Part shown: positions 1 to 7,036 of the stretch, in pieces | Layout: each line of letters begins with the position of its first letter | Numbering within the stretch: the stretch's first letter is position 1 | DNA from: an uncultured Bacilli bacterium | GTDB lineage: Bacteria; Bacillota_I; Bacilli_A; RF39; UBA660 | Assembly: GCA_949025205.1 (NCBI GenBank) | Contig: CARMXJ010000013.1 | Span: forward strand, 1 to 31,249 | Length of the DNA stretch: 31,249 nt | Reading direction: 5' to 3' | The notes under the pieces: model-generated | The model's input: the letters and a program-made list of their open reading frames with translations, nothing else | Told to the model about the DNA's origin: nothing | The model's database searches: none | Translations under genes and position numbers: made by a program

Positions 1-1
1 T

Positions 2-415
2 GGAATCTATGATATGAGTGGAGGATCATGGGAATATGTAATGGGAGTTATGTTAAATCAAACAAATACAACTCCAATAATTGGAGATTCTGGATTTACG
101 ACATTCCCAAATGCCAAGTATTATGATGCTTATCCATATGACTTATATAGGACTACGTTTTCTCGAGGACTATTAGGAGATGCGACAAAAGAGATAGGCC
201 CATTTAGAAGGATAACATATGGAGATCAATCGAGAATGGTGGGGGCGTGGTACGGAGATGAAGCGTGGTTTATTGTTCTAGGAGCATCATGGTTTAAGCG
301 TGGAGGCTGTGTTAATATCGGGTTAGGTACGGGCGTCTTTGCTTATGGCAGCTGGACCAATTCCGAGGGCGCCGCGGTTAAAAATAATGGCTTTCGGATC
401 ATACTTGCAGTATGA
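2..415 (+). CDS. Partial surface-type protein with FGE/C-type-lectin-like, variable-region-like C-terminus
   Basis: The frame is open from the left edge, so the N-terminus is missing; the first visible Met (base 14) lies inside the motif GIYDMSGGSWEYVMG. That motif resembles the G-x-YDMSGNVWEW segment of formylglycine-generating-enzyme/C-type-lectin folds, and the end (RGGCVNIGLGTGVFAYGSW, then NNGFRIILAV) matches the RGG...GFR ending of that fold and of variable proteins diversified by retroelements. In gut Firmicutes such C-terminal domains often sit behind a prepilin-like N-terminus, which cannot be checked here. By hand count GC is 34% in bases 1-100, 52% in 301-400 and 26% in 421-520, so only the tail is GC-rich. 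No reverse transcriptase or template repeat is visible. Function is unknown; display or ligand binding is an inference. Confidence 0.6.
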   Translation, partial: GIYDMSGGSWEYVMGVMLNQTNTTPIIGDSGFTTFPNAKYYDAYPYDLYRTTFSRGLLGDATKEIGPFRRITYGDQSRMVGAWYGDEAWFIVLGASWFKRGGCVNIGLGTGVFAYGSWTNSEGAAVKNNGFRIILAV

Positions 416-559
416 AAACAATAAAAGAAATACGAAAAAAGTAGAGGTTATTCGCAAAAAGAGTTAGCAAAATCACTTGGTATAGCGGATTTTACTCTTG
501 AAATGTTTTTAAAAATAATACAAGTATGCCATTATGAAATAAAAATAATTAGAAAATAA
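412..559 (+). pseudogene. Remnant of an XRE-type helix-turn-helix regulator
   Basis: An ATG at 412 overlaps the TGA of the preceding gene (ATGA) and encodes MKTIKEIRKK followed by TAG at 442. In the next frame, from base 440, the sequence continues as KSRGYSQKELAKSLGI, which is the start of helix-turn-helix domains of the XRE/Cro family. A frameshift in the A-rich run around 434-441 therefore separates start and body. After the recognition helix region the similarity fades and the frame ends with TAA at 557-559, so the rest of the protein is also lost. Bases 440-559 are very AT-rich, unlike the GC-rich tail just upstream. I read this as a decayed small regulator gene, possibly left from a mobile element. 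Confidence 0.5.
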
Positions 560-567
560 AAAAGAAT

Positions 568-1929
568 TTACTTTAGTTGCTCAACAATTTCTGTAAATTC
601 TTTTTCTATTTCTTTTAAATATTCTTCGGTTTTTGCTTCAAAACGTAATGTTAAATTAGGTCCAGTATTACTAGCACGTACGAGAGCCCAACCATCTTCA
701 AACGTTACGCGAACTCCATCGATATCGTTATAATTATATCCTTTATTTTTTACATATTCTAAAACTTTTTCGACGATTTCAAATTTTTTATCGTTAGTGG
801 TTGGTACCTTTATTTCAGGAGTAGAATAATATTTCGAAATATCACTTAATATCTCACTTAATTTTTTGTCTGTTTTCGATAAAATCTCCATTAAACGAAG
901 ACCAGCATAAATACCGCTTCCTAAAGCATAATCACGGTCATTAAAGAAAACGTGTCCAGAAAACTCTCCACCAAATGCCAAGTTCATTTCTTTGGTTTTG
1001 GCTTCTGTATAACTCGTTCCAGTGCGATAGCAATAAGGAGTACCACCAAGTTTCTCAATTTCATCTTCTAATGACTTAGAACATTTCACATCGTAGAGTA
1101 CTGTTTTATTATCTACTTGTGGGAGTAAATATTTAACGATAATAATCATAAATTGGTCAGCAGAAATATACTCTCCATTTTCTAAAACAATTCCAATTCT
1201 ATCTCCATCCCCATCATAAGCGATTCCAACATCGGCGTTTTCCTTTTTTACTTTCTCTATTAACATTTGCATATTTTCATAAACGGCTGGATCAGGATGA
1301 TGGTTAGGAAAACTTCCATCATTTTCATCACAAATGTAAGTAGCTTCAATATTTGGAAATAAATCGTGTACTTCTTTTGCAATACAAGTAGTAGCACCAT
1401 TTCCCAAATCAATAACAGCTTTTACTTTTTTATCTCCCATAGAGATATTTTTTTTCATATATTCTAGATATTCTTTTTTTATATCTTTTTTAATTACTTT
1501 TCCCGAGCCTTTTAAAAACTCTCCAGTTAAGATATAATCTCGAAATTGGTAAATCATTTCTCCGCGGGCATTGGCAAGTTTATCAAAAGAAAATTTAAAA
1601 CCATTGTCTTCTTTTGGATTATGACTCGCCGTAACCATAATGCCATATAAATCTTGCACATGCCTTGTTAAATAATGCATGGGAGTTGTAATTTGTCCAT
1701 AATTAAAAACATCGCATCCACTATCTGTAATGCCTTTTATTAAAGCGTTGCTTAAAGATAGACTAGACAAACGATTATCTCTTCCCACAACACAAGCACT
1801 TGCTCCCAATTTTTCTCTTAAATAACTACCATATCCACGACCAACCAAATAAGCAAATTCTTCGTTTAAACTCTCGCCGTAAGTTCCGCGGATATCATAT
1901 TCTTTAAAAATAGATGTATCTATATTCAT
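568..1929 (-). CDS. Phosphomannomutase/phosphoglucomutase (alpha-D-phosphohexomutase)
   Basis: This cytosolic enzyme interconverts the 6- and 1-phosphates of mannose and/or glucose, feeding sugar-nucleotide and surface polysaccharide synthesis. All four family signatures are present. Counted from the ATG they are the phosphoserine loop TASHNP (Ser102), the metal loop DGDGDR (239-244), the sugar-specificity loop GEFSGH (321-326) and a phosphate-binding RASNTGPNL near the C-terminus. The length of 453 residues is normal for the two-substrate PMM/PGM group. A TTG lies two codons upstream, but the ATG at 1929 is preferred because AGAGG sits six bases before it. The gene is divergent from 2065 and stands alone. 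Substrate preference, and so manB versus pgm, cannot be decided from sequence. Confidence 0.9.
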   Translation of the reverse strand: MNIDTSIFKEYDIRGTYGESLNEEFAYLVGRGYGSYLREKLGASACVVGRDNRLSSLSLSNALIKGITDSGCDVFNYGQITTPMHYLTRHVQDLYGIMVTASHNPKEDNGFKFSFDKLANARGEMIYQFRDYILTGEFLKGSGKVIKKDIKKEYLEYMKKNISMGDKKVKAVIDLGNGATTCIAKEVHDLFPNIEATYICDENDGSFPNHHPDPAVYENMQMLIEKVKKENADVGIAYDGDGDRIGIVLENGEYISADQFMIIIVKYLLPQVDNKTVLYDVKCSKSLEDEIEKLGGTPYCYRTGTSYTEAKTKEMNLAFGGEFSGHVFFNDRDYALGSGIYAGLRLMEILSKTDKKLSEILSDISKYYSTPEIKVPTTNDKKFEIVEKVLEYVKNKGYNYNDIDGVRVTFEDGWALVRASNTGPNLTLRFEAKTEEYLKEIEKEFTEIVEQLK

Positions 1930-2004
1930 ATACAACCTCTTTCTATATTAATAATATCATACTATTAAAAAAGAAAAAAATTATACTTTTGTAAAGTATT
2001 TGAC

Positions 2005-2040
2005 TGTCCGTTGACAAAAAATACAAGAAAATAGTATAGT
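2005..2040 (+). promoter_or_regulatory. Sigma-A-type promoter with an overlapping palindrome, upstream of 2065
   Basis: The boxes are TTGACA (2011-2016), an 18-base spacer and TATAGT (2035-2040), about 25 bases ahead of the 2065 start codon. The -35 box is the right arm of the inverted repeat TGTC-CGTT-GACA (2005-2016), and TTGAC also occurs at 2000-2004. The site lies in a divergent intergenic region, so it could be an operator, but that part is speculative. Confidence 0.6.
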
Positions 2041-2064
2041 AAATATAGAAAAGTAGGTGCTAAA

Positions 2065-2820
2065 ATGCAAGGAAATAATAAGGAATTAGAAAAAGAGGAT
2101 AAAGAACAAACAAAAAATAGCATAATAAGCTTAGAGGAGTATAAAAATAGGTTAACTAATTTTGCAGAGAAAGCAAAAAAAGATATAGAAAATAATACAG
2201 AAGAAATGTTGAAAGAAAGAGAATTTAGCAAAGATTGGATTCAAAAAGAAACAAAGGAAAGTGTTTCTAAGGGCATTTTAGAAGCAAGTAAAAAAAAGAG
2301 TATAAAACAAAATAGCAAAGTAGCAAATAAAAGACAAAAAAAAGAAGTTCCAAAAGCAAAAATTGCAGTATGCGCAAGTATAATTAGTTTATGTGCAGCT
2401 GTTTTAGTAACGCCATCTGTCGCTAAGAAAGCAAACGAAATAAATACTTTAAATAGTGCTTTAAATGAATACCAAGAAGAAATAGTAAAACCAAATACAA
2501 CTAGTTCTATAATAGAAAAAAAGGATGGAACATACATACCTGTACATGAGCATAAAATGTACACTATTTTGCAAGAATTAAAAGAACAACAAGAAAATCC
2601 AATTATTCGATTTTATTTATTTTATCAAACCCTGCTGCATGACCCAGAATGTAAAAATAATTATATGAATGCTTACATGAAAGCTTTTAATAACATAAAT
2701 AATACAGATTATACCGATTTAGATGATTTTTTGCATAAGAACAATTTTGAAAATATAGAAGAATTAAAAGAATATGTATCTTTAGAACTACAAGCAGAAA
2801 ATATAAGAGGAGGAAGATAA
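2065..2820 (+). CDS. Single-pass membrane protein with long charged N-terminal coiled coil, unknown function
   Basis: I do not recognise a family. The 251-residue product starts with about 95 highly charged, Lys/Glu-rich residues of coiled-coil character. One hydrophobic segment follows at about 99-120 (KIAVCASIISLCAAVLVTP). About 130 residues come after it, rich in Asn, Glu and aromatic residues (IIRFYLFYQTLLHD). With the basic stretch KKEVPKAK just before the membrane segment, a cytoplasmic N-terminus and external C-terminus is likely. The ribosome binding site is AGGTG upstream of the ATG, behind a good promoter. The stop is one base from the next gene, so the two form an operon. It lies just upstream of the ileS T-box, but ileS has its own promoter. 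Confidence 0.7.
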   Translation: MQGNNKELEKEDKEQTKNSIISLEEYKNRLTNFAEKAKKDIENNTEEMLKEREFSKDWIQKETKESVSKGILEASKKKSIKQNSKVANKRQKKEVPKAKIAVCASIISLCAAVLVTPSVAKKANEINTLNSALNEYQEEIVKPNTTSSIIEKKDGTYIPVHEHKMYTILQELKEQQENPIIRFYLFYQTLLHDPECKNNYMNAYMKAFNNINNTDYTDLDDFLHKNNFENIEELKEYVSLELQAENIRGGR

Positions 2821-2821
2821 T

Positions 2822-3055
2822 ATGTTAGAAGTTGAAACCGTTTTTTTAGAAGACAACAAAGAATATGCAATTATAGATACAATAAGTATTGATGGCATAA
2901 AATATATATATTTAAGTGAAGTAGAAAATGACCAAGAATTTTGCATTCGAAAATTATCCTTAGATGAATTAGATATTTTAGGATTAGATAGTGAAGAAGA
3001 ATATAATAAAGCTCTAAAAGCCTATGCCCAAAAAGAAAAAAATGCAATTTCTTAG
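2822..3055 (+). CDS. DUF1292 (YrzB-like) small acidic protein
   Basis: This is a 77-residue, mostly acidic protein. Its core (FLEDNKEYAIIDTISIDG, then KYIYLSEVENDQEF) follows the DUF1292 pattern: a beta-rich fold beginning with an 'x-D-E-G/N-x-E-x-x-x' strand, then a 'Y-x-x-L' strand. DUF1292 proteins are common in Firmicutes, often next to Holliday-junction resolvase or ribosome-related genes, and have no settled function. Here the partner is instead the membrane protein ending one base upstream. An AGGAGG (about 2809-2814) in the end of that gene serves as ribosome binding site. The family call rests on pattern memory, so confidence is moderate. Confidence 0.7.
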   Translation: MLEVETVFLEDNKEYAIIDTISIDGIKYIYLSEVENDQEFCIRKLSLDELDILGLDSEEEYNKALKAYAQKEKNAIS

Positions 3056-3084
3056 TTGACTAAAAATCAAAAAGTACGTATACT
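3056..3084 (+). promoter_or_regulatory. Promoter of the T-box/ileS transcript
   Basis: TTGACT (3056-3061), a 17-base spacer and TATACT (3079-3084). It overlaps the stop-codon region of the DUF1292 gene, so ileS is transcribed independently. Transcription should start near 3091, just upstream of the leader's conserved GAAGAGTAG. Confidence 0.75.
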
Positions 3085-3090
3085 AAAGTA

Positions 3091-3315
3091 GAAAAAACAA
3101 GGAACAAGAAGAGTAGAAAAAAGAAGTCTTTAAAAGAGAGTTCATGATTGGTGGAAATGAACAAAGACATTTTTTTGAAAATCACTTGGGAGTTGAATAT
3201 CTGAAAAAAAGAGTAAGATATTTCCGCAAAAATATTTGCGTTATCAAAGAAGAGTATAAAAGTAAGGTGGTACCACGAATTATTTTCGTCCTTTGTGGTA
3301 TCCCTTTTTTATTTT
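3091..3315 (+). promoter_or_regulatory. T-box riboswitch leader controlling ileS
   Basis: The leader carries the conserved blocks in order: GAAGAGTAG (3108-3116), AAGAGAG (3134-3140), the Stem I apical hairpin GTTCAT/ATGAAC enclosing GGTGGAA (3140-3162), a likely specifier codon ATC (3199-3201, Ile), the Stem III hairpin CGCAAA-AATA-TTTGCG (3225-3240) and the T-box AAGGTGGTACCACG (about 3264-3277). The alternative terminator pairs GGTACCAC with GTGGTATC and ends in T6 (3305-3310). In known T-boxes uncharged tRNA pairs with the specifier and with the GGTGG bulge to stabilise the antiterminator. Here low Ile-tRNA charging would switch on ileS. The specifier is assigned from its position and the downstream gene. 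The frame open from 3144 to 3341 lies in this RNA and is not a gene. Confidence 0.92.
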
Positions 3316-3327
3316 TAGGAGGATGTT

Positions 3328-6300
3328 ATGAAAAATTTTAAAGAGTTAGATAAAAGACCAGTAAGTGAAGTCGAAGCAAGTATCATAAATTCTTGGGATG
3401 GAATTATGAATATTATGAACAAGCAAAACGAATTAAGGAGTACTAGTGAAAATTTTGTGTTCTATGATGGTCCTGCAACAGCAAATGGCTTTCCTGGACT
3501 ACATCACATGTTAGCTAAATTTTTAAAAGATACTTTTTGCAAATACCAAGTCATGAACGGTAAAAAAGTATTAAGAAAAGTAGGATGGGATACACATGGA
3601 CTTCCAGTTGAACTTGGTGTCGAAAAAGCACTTGGGTTTACGGGTAAAGGTGATATTGAAAAGTATGGTATCAAAGAATTCAATGAAAAATGCAAGGAAT
3701 CCGTTTGGAAAAACAAAGAAGCTTTCACCGATTTAACCATAAAAATGGGACAATTTATTGATATTGAAAACCCTTATATTACGTATGACAACAATTACAT
3801 TGAAACAGAATGGTATATTTTAAAAGAATTTTATAAAAAAGGATTATTTTACGAAGGACACAAAATCTTGCCTTACTGTCCTCGTTGTGGAACTGGACTT
3901 GCTTCTCATGAAGTAGCGCAAGGATATAAAGAAATAACGGTTGAAACAGTTATCGTTCCATTTAAAAAGAAAGATGAAGAGGCGTACTTTTTAGTATGGA
4001 CAACAACACCTTGGACTTTAATTTCTAATGTAGCTTTGTGTGTAAATCCAGAACTAACTTATGTAAAAGTACAATCAGGAGATTATAAATTTATCTTAGC
4101 AGAAAGCCTAGTCTCTAAAGTTTTAGGGGACGATATAAAAGTGCTAGAAACTTATAAAGGTACAGACTTAGAATATATGGAATACGAGCAGTTAATTCCA
4201 GAACTCGCAGTAGATAAAAAAGCCTTCTTTGTAACAGTCGATGACTACGTTACAGCAAGCGATGGAACAGGAATTGTTCATATTGCACCAGCCTTTGGAG
4301 AAGATGATGCAAATGTTGGTAAAAAATACAACCTTCCTTATCTAAATCCAGTTGGAGAAGATGGACATTACACCGAGGGACCATGGAAAGGGATGTTAAT
4401 CTTCGATGCCGATGTAGAAGTTATTAAATATTTAAAAGAAAACGATAAATTATTTAAAAAACAAAAAATGCTACATAACTATCCGCATTGCTGGCGTTGT
4501 GATTCTCCTCTTGTTTACTATTCAAAGCCATCTTATTACTTAAAAGTTACTGAGATTAAAGACCAAATCGTAGAAGCCAATAAAAAAGTAAATTGGTATC
4601 CAGCTTATGTAGGAGAAAAACGTTTTGGCAATTGGTTAGAAAATATGAATGATTGGGCAATATCAAGAAGTCGTTATTGGGGAACACCACTTCCATACTG
4701 GACTTGTAGTTGTGGGCATGATGAGATGATTGGTTCGAAGAGTGAATTAGTAGAAAAAGCAATAGAAGAAATTGATGAATCTATTGACTTACATCGCCCA
4801 TTTGTAGATGAAGTTCATTTAAAATGCCCAGAATGTGGTGGGGTTATGACAAGGTGTAAAGATGTCATTGATTGTTGGTTTGATTCTGGTTCCATGCCTT
4901 TTGCACAATATCATTATCCATTTGAAAACGAAGAATTATTTAATTCGCAATTTCCTGCTGACTTTATCTGTGAAGGAATTGATCAAACAAGAGGTTGGTT
5001 CTATACGCTAATCATTATTTCTGTATTCCTAAAAGGATGTGCTCCTTATAAAAATGTTTTAGTAAACGACCTAATTCAAGATGCCGAAGGAAAGAAAATG
5101 AGTAAAAGTAAAGGAAATATTGTAGAACCTTTTACAACCATGAAAGAATATGGGGCAGATGTAGTAAGATTCTATCTTCCTTATGTTTCACCAGTTTGGA
5201 CACCTCTTCGTTTTGATATGAATGGTTTAAAAGAAGTCTATTCTAAATTTTTTAATCCACTAAAAAATACCTATAGTTTCTTTGCACTATACGCAAATAC
5301 CGATAAAATAGATACAAACGAATGCAACGTAAAATACGAAGATAGAGAAGAAATAGACAAATGGTTGCTATCAAAATACAATCGTTTATTAAAATATGTA
5401 ACGAGCGCCTATGAAGAATATGACTTAAACAAAGTAGTAAAAGCCGTAACAGAATTTACTTCAGAAGATTTATCGAATTGGTACATTAGAAGAAATAGAA
5501 ATCGGTTTTGGGCATCAGACTTAGATAACTCTAAAAAAAGTGTTTACATAACGACTTATGAAGTTTTAGAAGGACTATGTCGTATGATTGCTCCCGTTGT
5601 ACCATTTACAACAGAAGAAATCTATCGCAATTTAACAGGAAAGGAATCAGTTCATTTAAGTGATTTTCCTAAATACAATGAGGCCTTTATAAACGATAAA
5701 CTAGAAGAAAAAATGGATTTGGTAAGAAGTTTGATTAGTATTGGAAGATACGTTCGTGAAGAAGCAAAAATAAAGGTGCGTGAACCCCTTTTGGAAGCAT
5801 TAATTGATGGTAAAAACAAAGAATTAATTGGTGACTTAGTTTCCTTAATAAAAGAAGAGTTAAATGTAAAAGAAGTAGTATTTGCTGATGATTTAAATAA
5901 CTATATGAACTTTACTTTAAAACCTGATTTTAAGACAGTAGGAAAAATCTTTGGCCCTAAAATAAAAGAATTCCAAACTAAATTGGAAAATTTGAGTGAA
6001 GAAGAGATAAATAAATTAAATAATAATGAAAGTATCGAAATGACTATTGATGGAGAAAATCACGAAATAACTAAAGATATGGTAGATATTCGTATAACTT
6101 CTAAAGAAGGATTCAATGTAGGAATGGAAAATAATAACTTCATTATTTTAAATGTAGAAAGAACAGAAGAATTAATATTAGAAGGAATAGCACGTGAATT
6201 TGTATCCAAAGTGCAAAATATGCGTAAGACAAACGACTATAATGTAGTAGACCGTATCCATATTTATGTAAATGGCGATGAAACATTTAAAAAGTCTTTA

Positions 6301-6429
6301 GAAAACTTTAAAGAATATATCCAAAAAGAAACATTGGCTATCAATATAGAATATAAAGAAAACTTACAAGAAAAATACGATTTAAACGGACATGAAGTAT
6401 TTATGGAAATAGAAAAAGCAACCAATTAA
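3328..6429 (+). CDS. ileS: Isoleucyl-tRNA synthetase, long type 2 form
   Basis: This class I synthetase charges tRNA-Ile in the cytosol. At 1033 residues it is longer than the roughly 920-residue common bacterial type. The block WDTHGLPVE, the region YCPRCGTGLASHEVAQGY and the lack of the type 1 C-terminal zinc finger place it in the type 2 (eukaryote-like) group. The KMSKS loop is at 590-594. The HIGH-type motif reads GLHH (57-60), so the first and third positions of HxGH are swapped. The CP1 editing domain lies between, with extra Cys pairs (CPRCG, CWRCD, CSCG, CPECG). AGGAGG (3317-3322) precedes the ATG, directly after the T-box terminator. The type 2 form is known for mupirocin tolerance. 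No second ileS is seen in this window. Confidence 0.96.
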   Translation: MKNFKELDKRPVSEVEASIINSWDGIMNIMNKQNELRSTSENFVFYDGPATANGFPGLHHMLAKFLKDTFCKYQVMNGKKVLRKVGWDTHGLPVELGVEKALGFTGKGDIEKYGIKEFNEKCKESVWKNKEAFTDLTIKMGQFIDIENPYITYDNNYIETEWYILKEFYKKGLFYEGHKILPYCPRCGTGLASHEVAQGYKEITVETVIVPFKKKDEEAYFLVWTTTPWTLISNVALCVNPELTYVKVQSGDYKFILAESLVSKVLGDDIKVLETYKGTDLEYMEYEQLIPELAVDKKAFFVTVDDYVTASDGTGIVHIAPAFGEDDANVGKKYNLPYLNPVGEDGHYTEGPWKGMLIFDADVEVIKYLKENDKLFKKQKMLHNYPHCWRCDSPLVYYSKPSYYLKVTEIKDQIVEANKKVNWYPAYVGEKRFGNWLENMNDWAISRSRYWGTPLPYWTCSCGHDEMIGSKSELVEKAIEEIDESIDLHRPFVDEVHLKCPECGGVMTRCKDVIDCWFDSGSMPFAQYHYPFENEELFNSQFPADFICEGIDQTRGWFYTLIIISVFLKGCAPYKNVLVNDLIQDAEGKKMSKSKGNIVEPFTTMKEYGADVVRFYLPYVSPVWTPLRFDMNGLKEVYSKFFNPLKNTYSFFALYANTDKIDTNECNVKYEDREEIDKWLLSKYNRLLKYVTSAYEEYDLNKVVKAVTEFTSEDLSNWYIRRNRNRFWASDLDNSKKSVYITTYEVLEGLCRMIAPVVPFTTEEIYRNLTGKESVHLSDFPKYNEAFINDKLEEKMDLVRSLISIGRYVREEAKIKVREPLLEALIDGKNKELIGDLVSLIKEELNVKEVVFADDLNNYMNFTLKPDFKTVGKIFGPKIKEFQTKLENLSEEEINKLNNNESIEMTIDGENHEITKDMVDIRITSKEGFNVGMENNNFIILNVERTEELILEGIAREFVSKVQNMRKTNDYNVVDRIHIYVNGDETFKKSLENFKEYIQKETLAINIEYKENLQEKYDLNGHEVFMEIEKATN

Positions 6430-6447
6430 TTTTGATTGCTTTTGTTT
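6414..6447. terminator. Bidirectional terminator between ileS and the convergent YkuD gene
   Basis: A 12-bp stem, AAAAGCAACCAA (6414-6425) with TTGATTGCTTTT (6432-6443), has one C/A mismatch and a six-base loop. The ileS stop codon is partly in the loop. TTTTGTTTT follows on the + strand and TTTTTCTATTT on the - strand, so it should stop transcription from both sides. Confidence 0.75.
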
Positions 6448-6457
6448 TGCATAATAT

Positions 6458-7036
6458 TTAGCATATTTCAATTGTAGCAGAACCATTTTCTAACCACTTC
6501 ATTATTGTAAGCATTTCTTCTTTGTTAACAGCTATACAACCAGCAGTATACTCCTTATTTTTAACATGCAAGAATATAGCGCTTCCTTTATTTTTTTGTA
6601 TAGGATTTACATTATATTCAATAACGAGAGCCAATTGGTACTGTATTTTATAATCAATTAAATGCTCTGCTTCTTGCCAATCTATTTTTTTACATGTAGA
6701 CATATAAGGGTAACTGTATGTCTTTTCTTTTTTTGAGACTTCTACCCATTTGTTGTAATAGGGAGAGTGAGGGTCACTAATCCAATAAATATTGTCCTTT
6801 AGCTCGTAATAAGGATAACTAGTTTTTAAAATTTCAGTTCCAAAAGCAAAACCAATTGGAAAAGTTCCAAGAGGTGTACAGCCATCTCCCTCATTTTTTG
6901 CTTTTGTTACTCCATTTTTGCCAAAACAAACATTTTTAAAAATTTGTTGTAATTTTTCATTTTCATATAAAGAAAGCGTTTTTTCTTTGCTATTTGCTAC
7001 TATCTTTTTTCCATGTTCGTGTTCTTGTTTGTTCAT
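6458..7036 (-). CDS. YkuD-family L,D-transpeptidase-like protein
   Basis: The product has 192 residues. The catalytic YkuD signature is at the end, GSAIFLHV (His157) followed by YTAGCIAV (Cys167), matching H-x(n)-GC with TAGC in place of the usual S/T-HGC. The DGCTPLGTFPIG block (51-62) is the typical 'T-P-x-G-x-F' substrate strand. The family cross-links or anchors peptidoglycan stem peptides, or trims them. No signal peptide or membrane segment is visible at the polar N-terminus, which is odd for a wall enzyme. The ribosome binding site AAAGG is about nine bases before the ATG. The start overlaps the end of the M14 gene by 47 bases, implying co-translation. Catalytic residues are clear; substrate and location are inferred. 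Confidence 0.82.
   Translation of the reverse strand: MNKQEHEHGKKIVANSKEKTLSLYENEKLQQIFKNVCFGKNGVTKAKNEGDGCTPLGTFPIGFAFGTEILKTSYPYYELKDNIYWISDPHSPYYNKWVEVSKKEKTYSYPYMSTCKKIDWQEAEHLIDYKIQYQLALVIEYNVNPIQKNKGSAIFLHVKNKEYTAGCIAVNKEEMLTIMKWLENGSATIEIC

Noticed and set aside
3144..3341. Open frame of 65 codons on the + strand ahead of ileS
   Set aside because: It lies entirely in the T-box leader and its terminator; no ribosome binding site and no protein-like composition.
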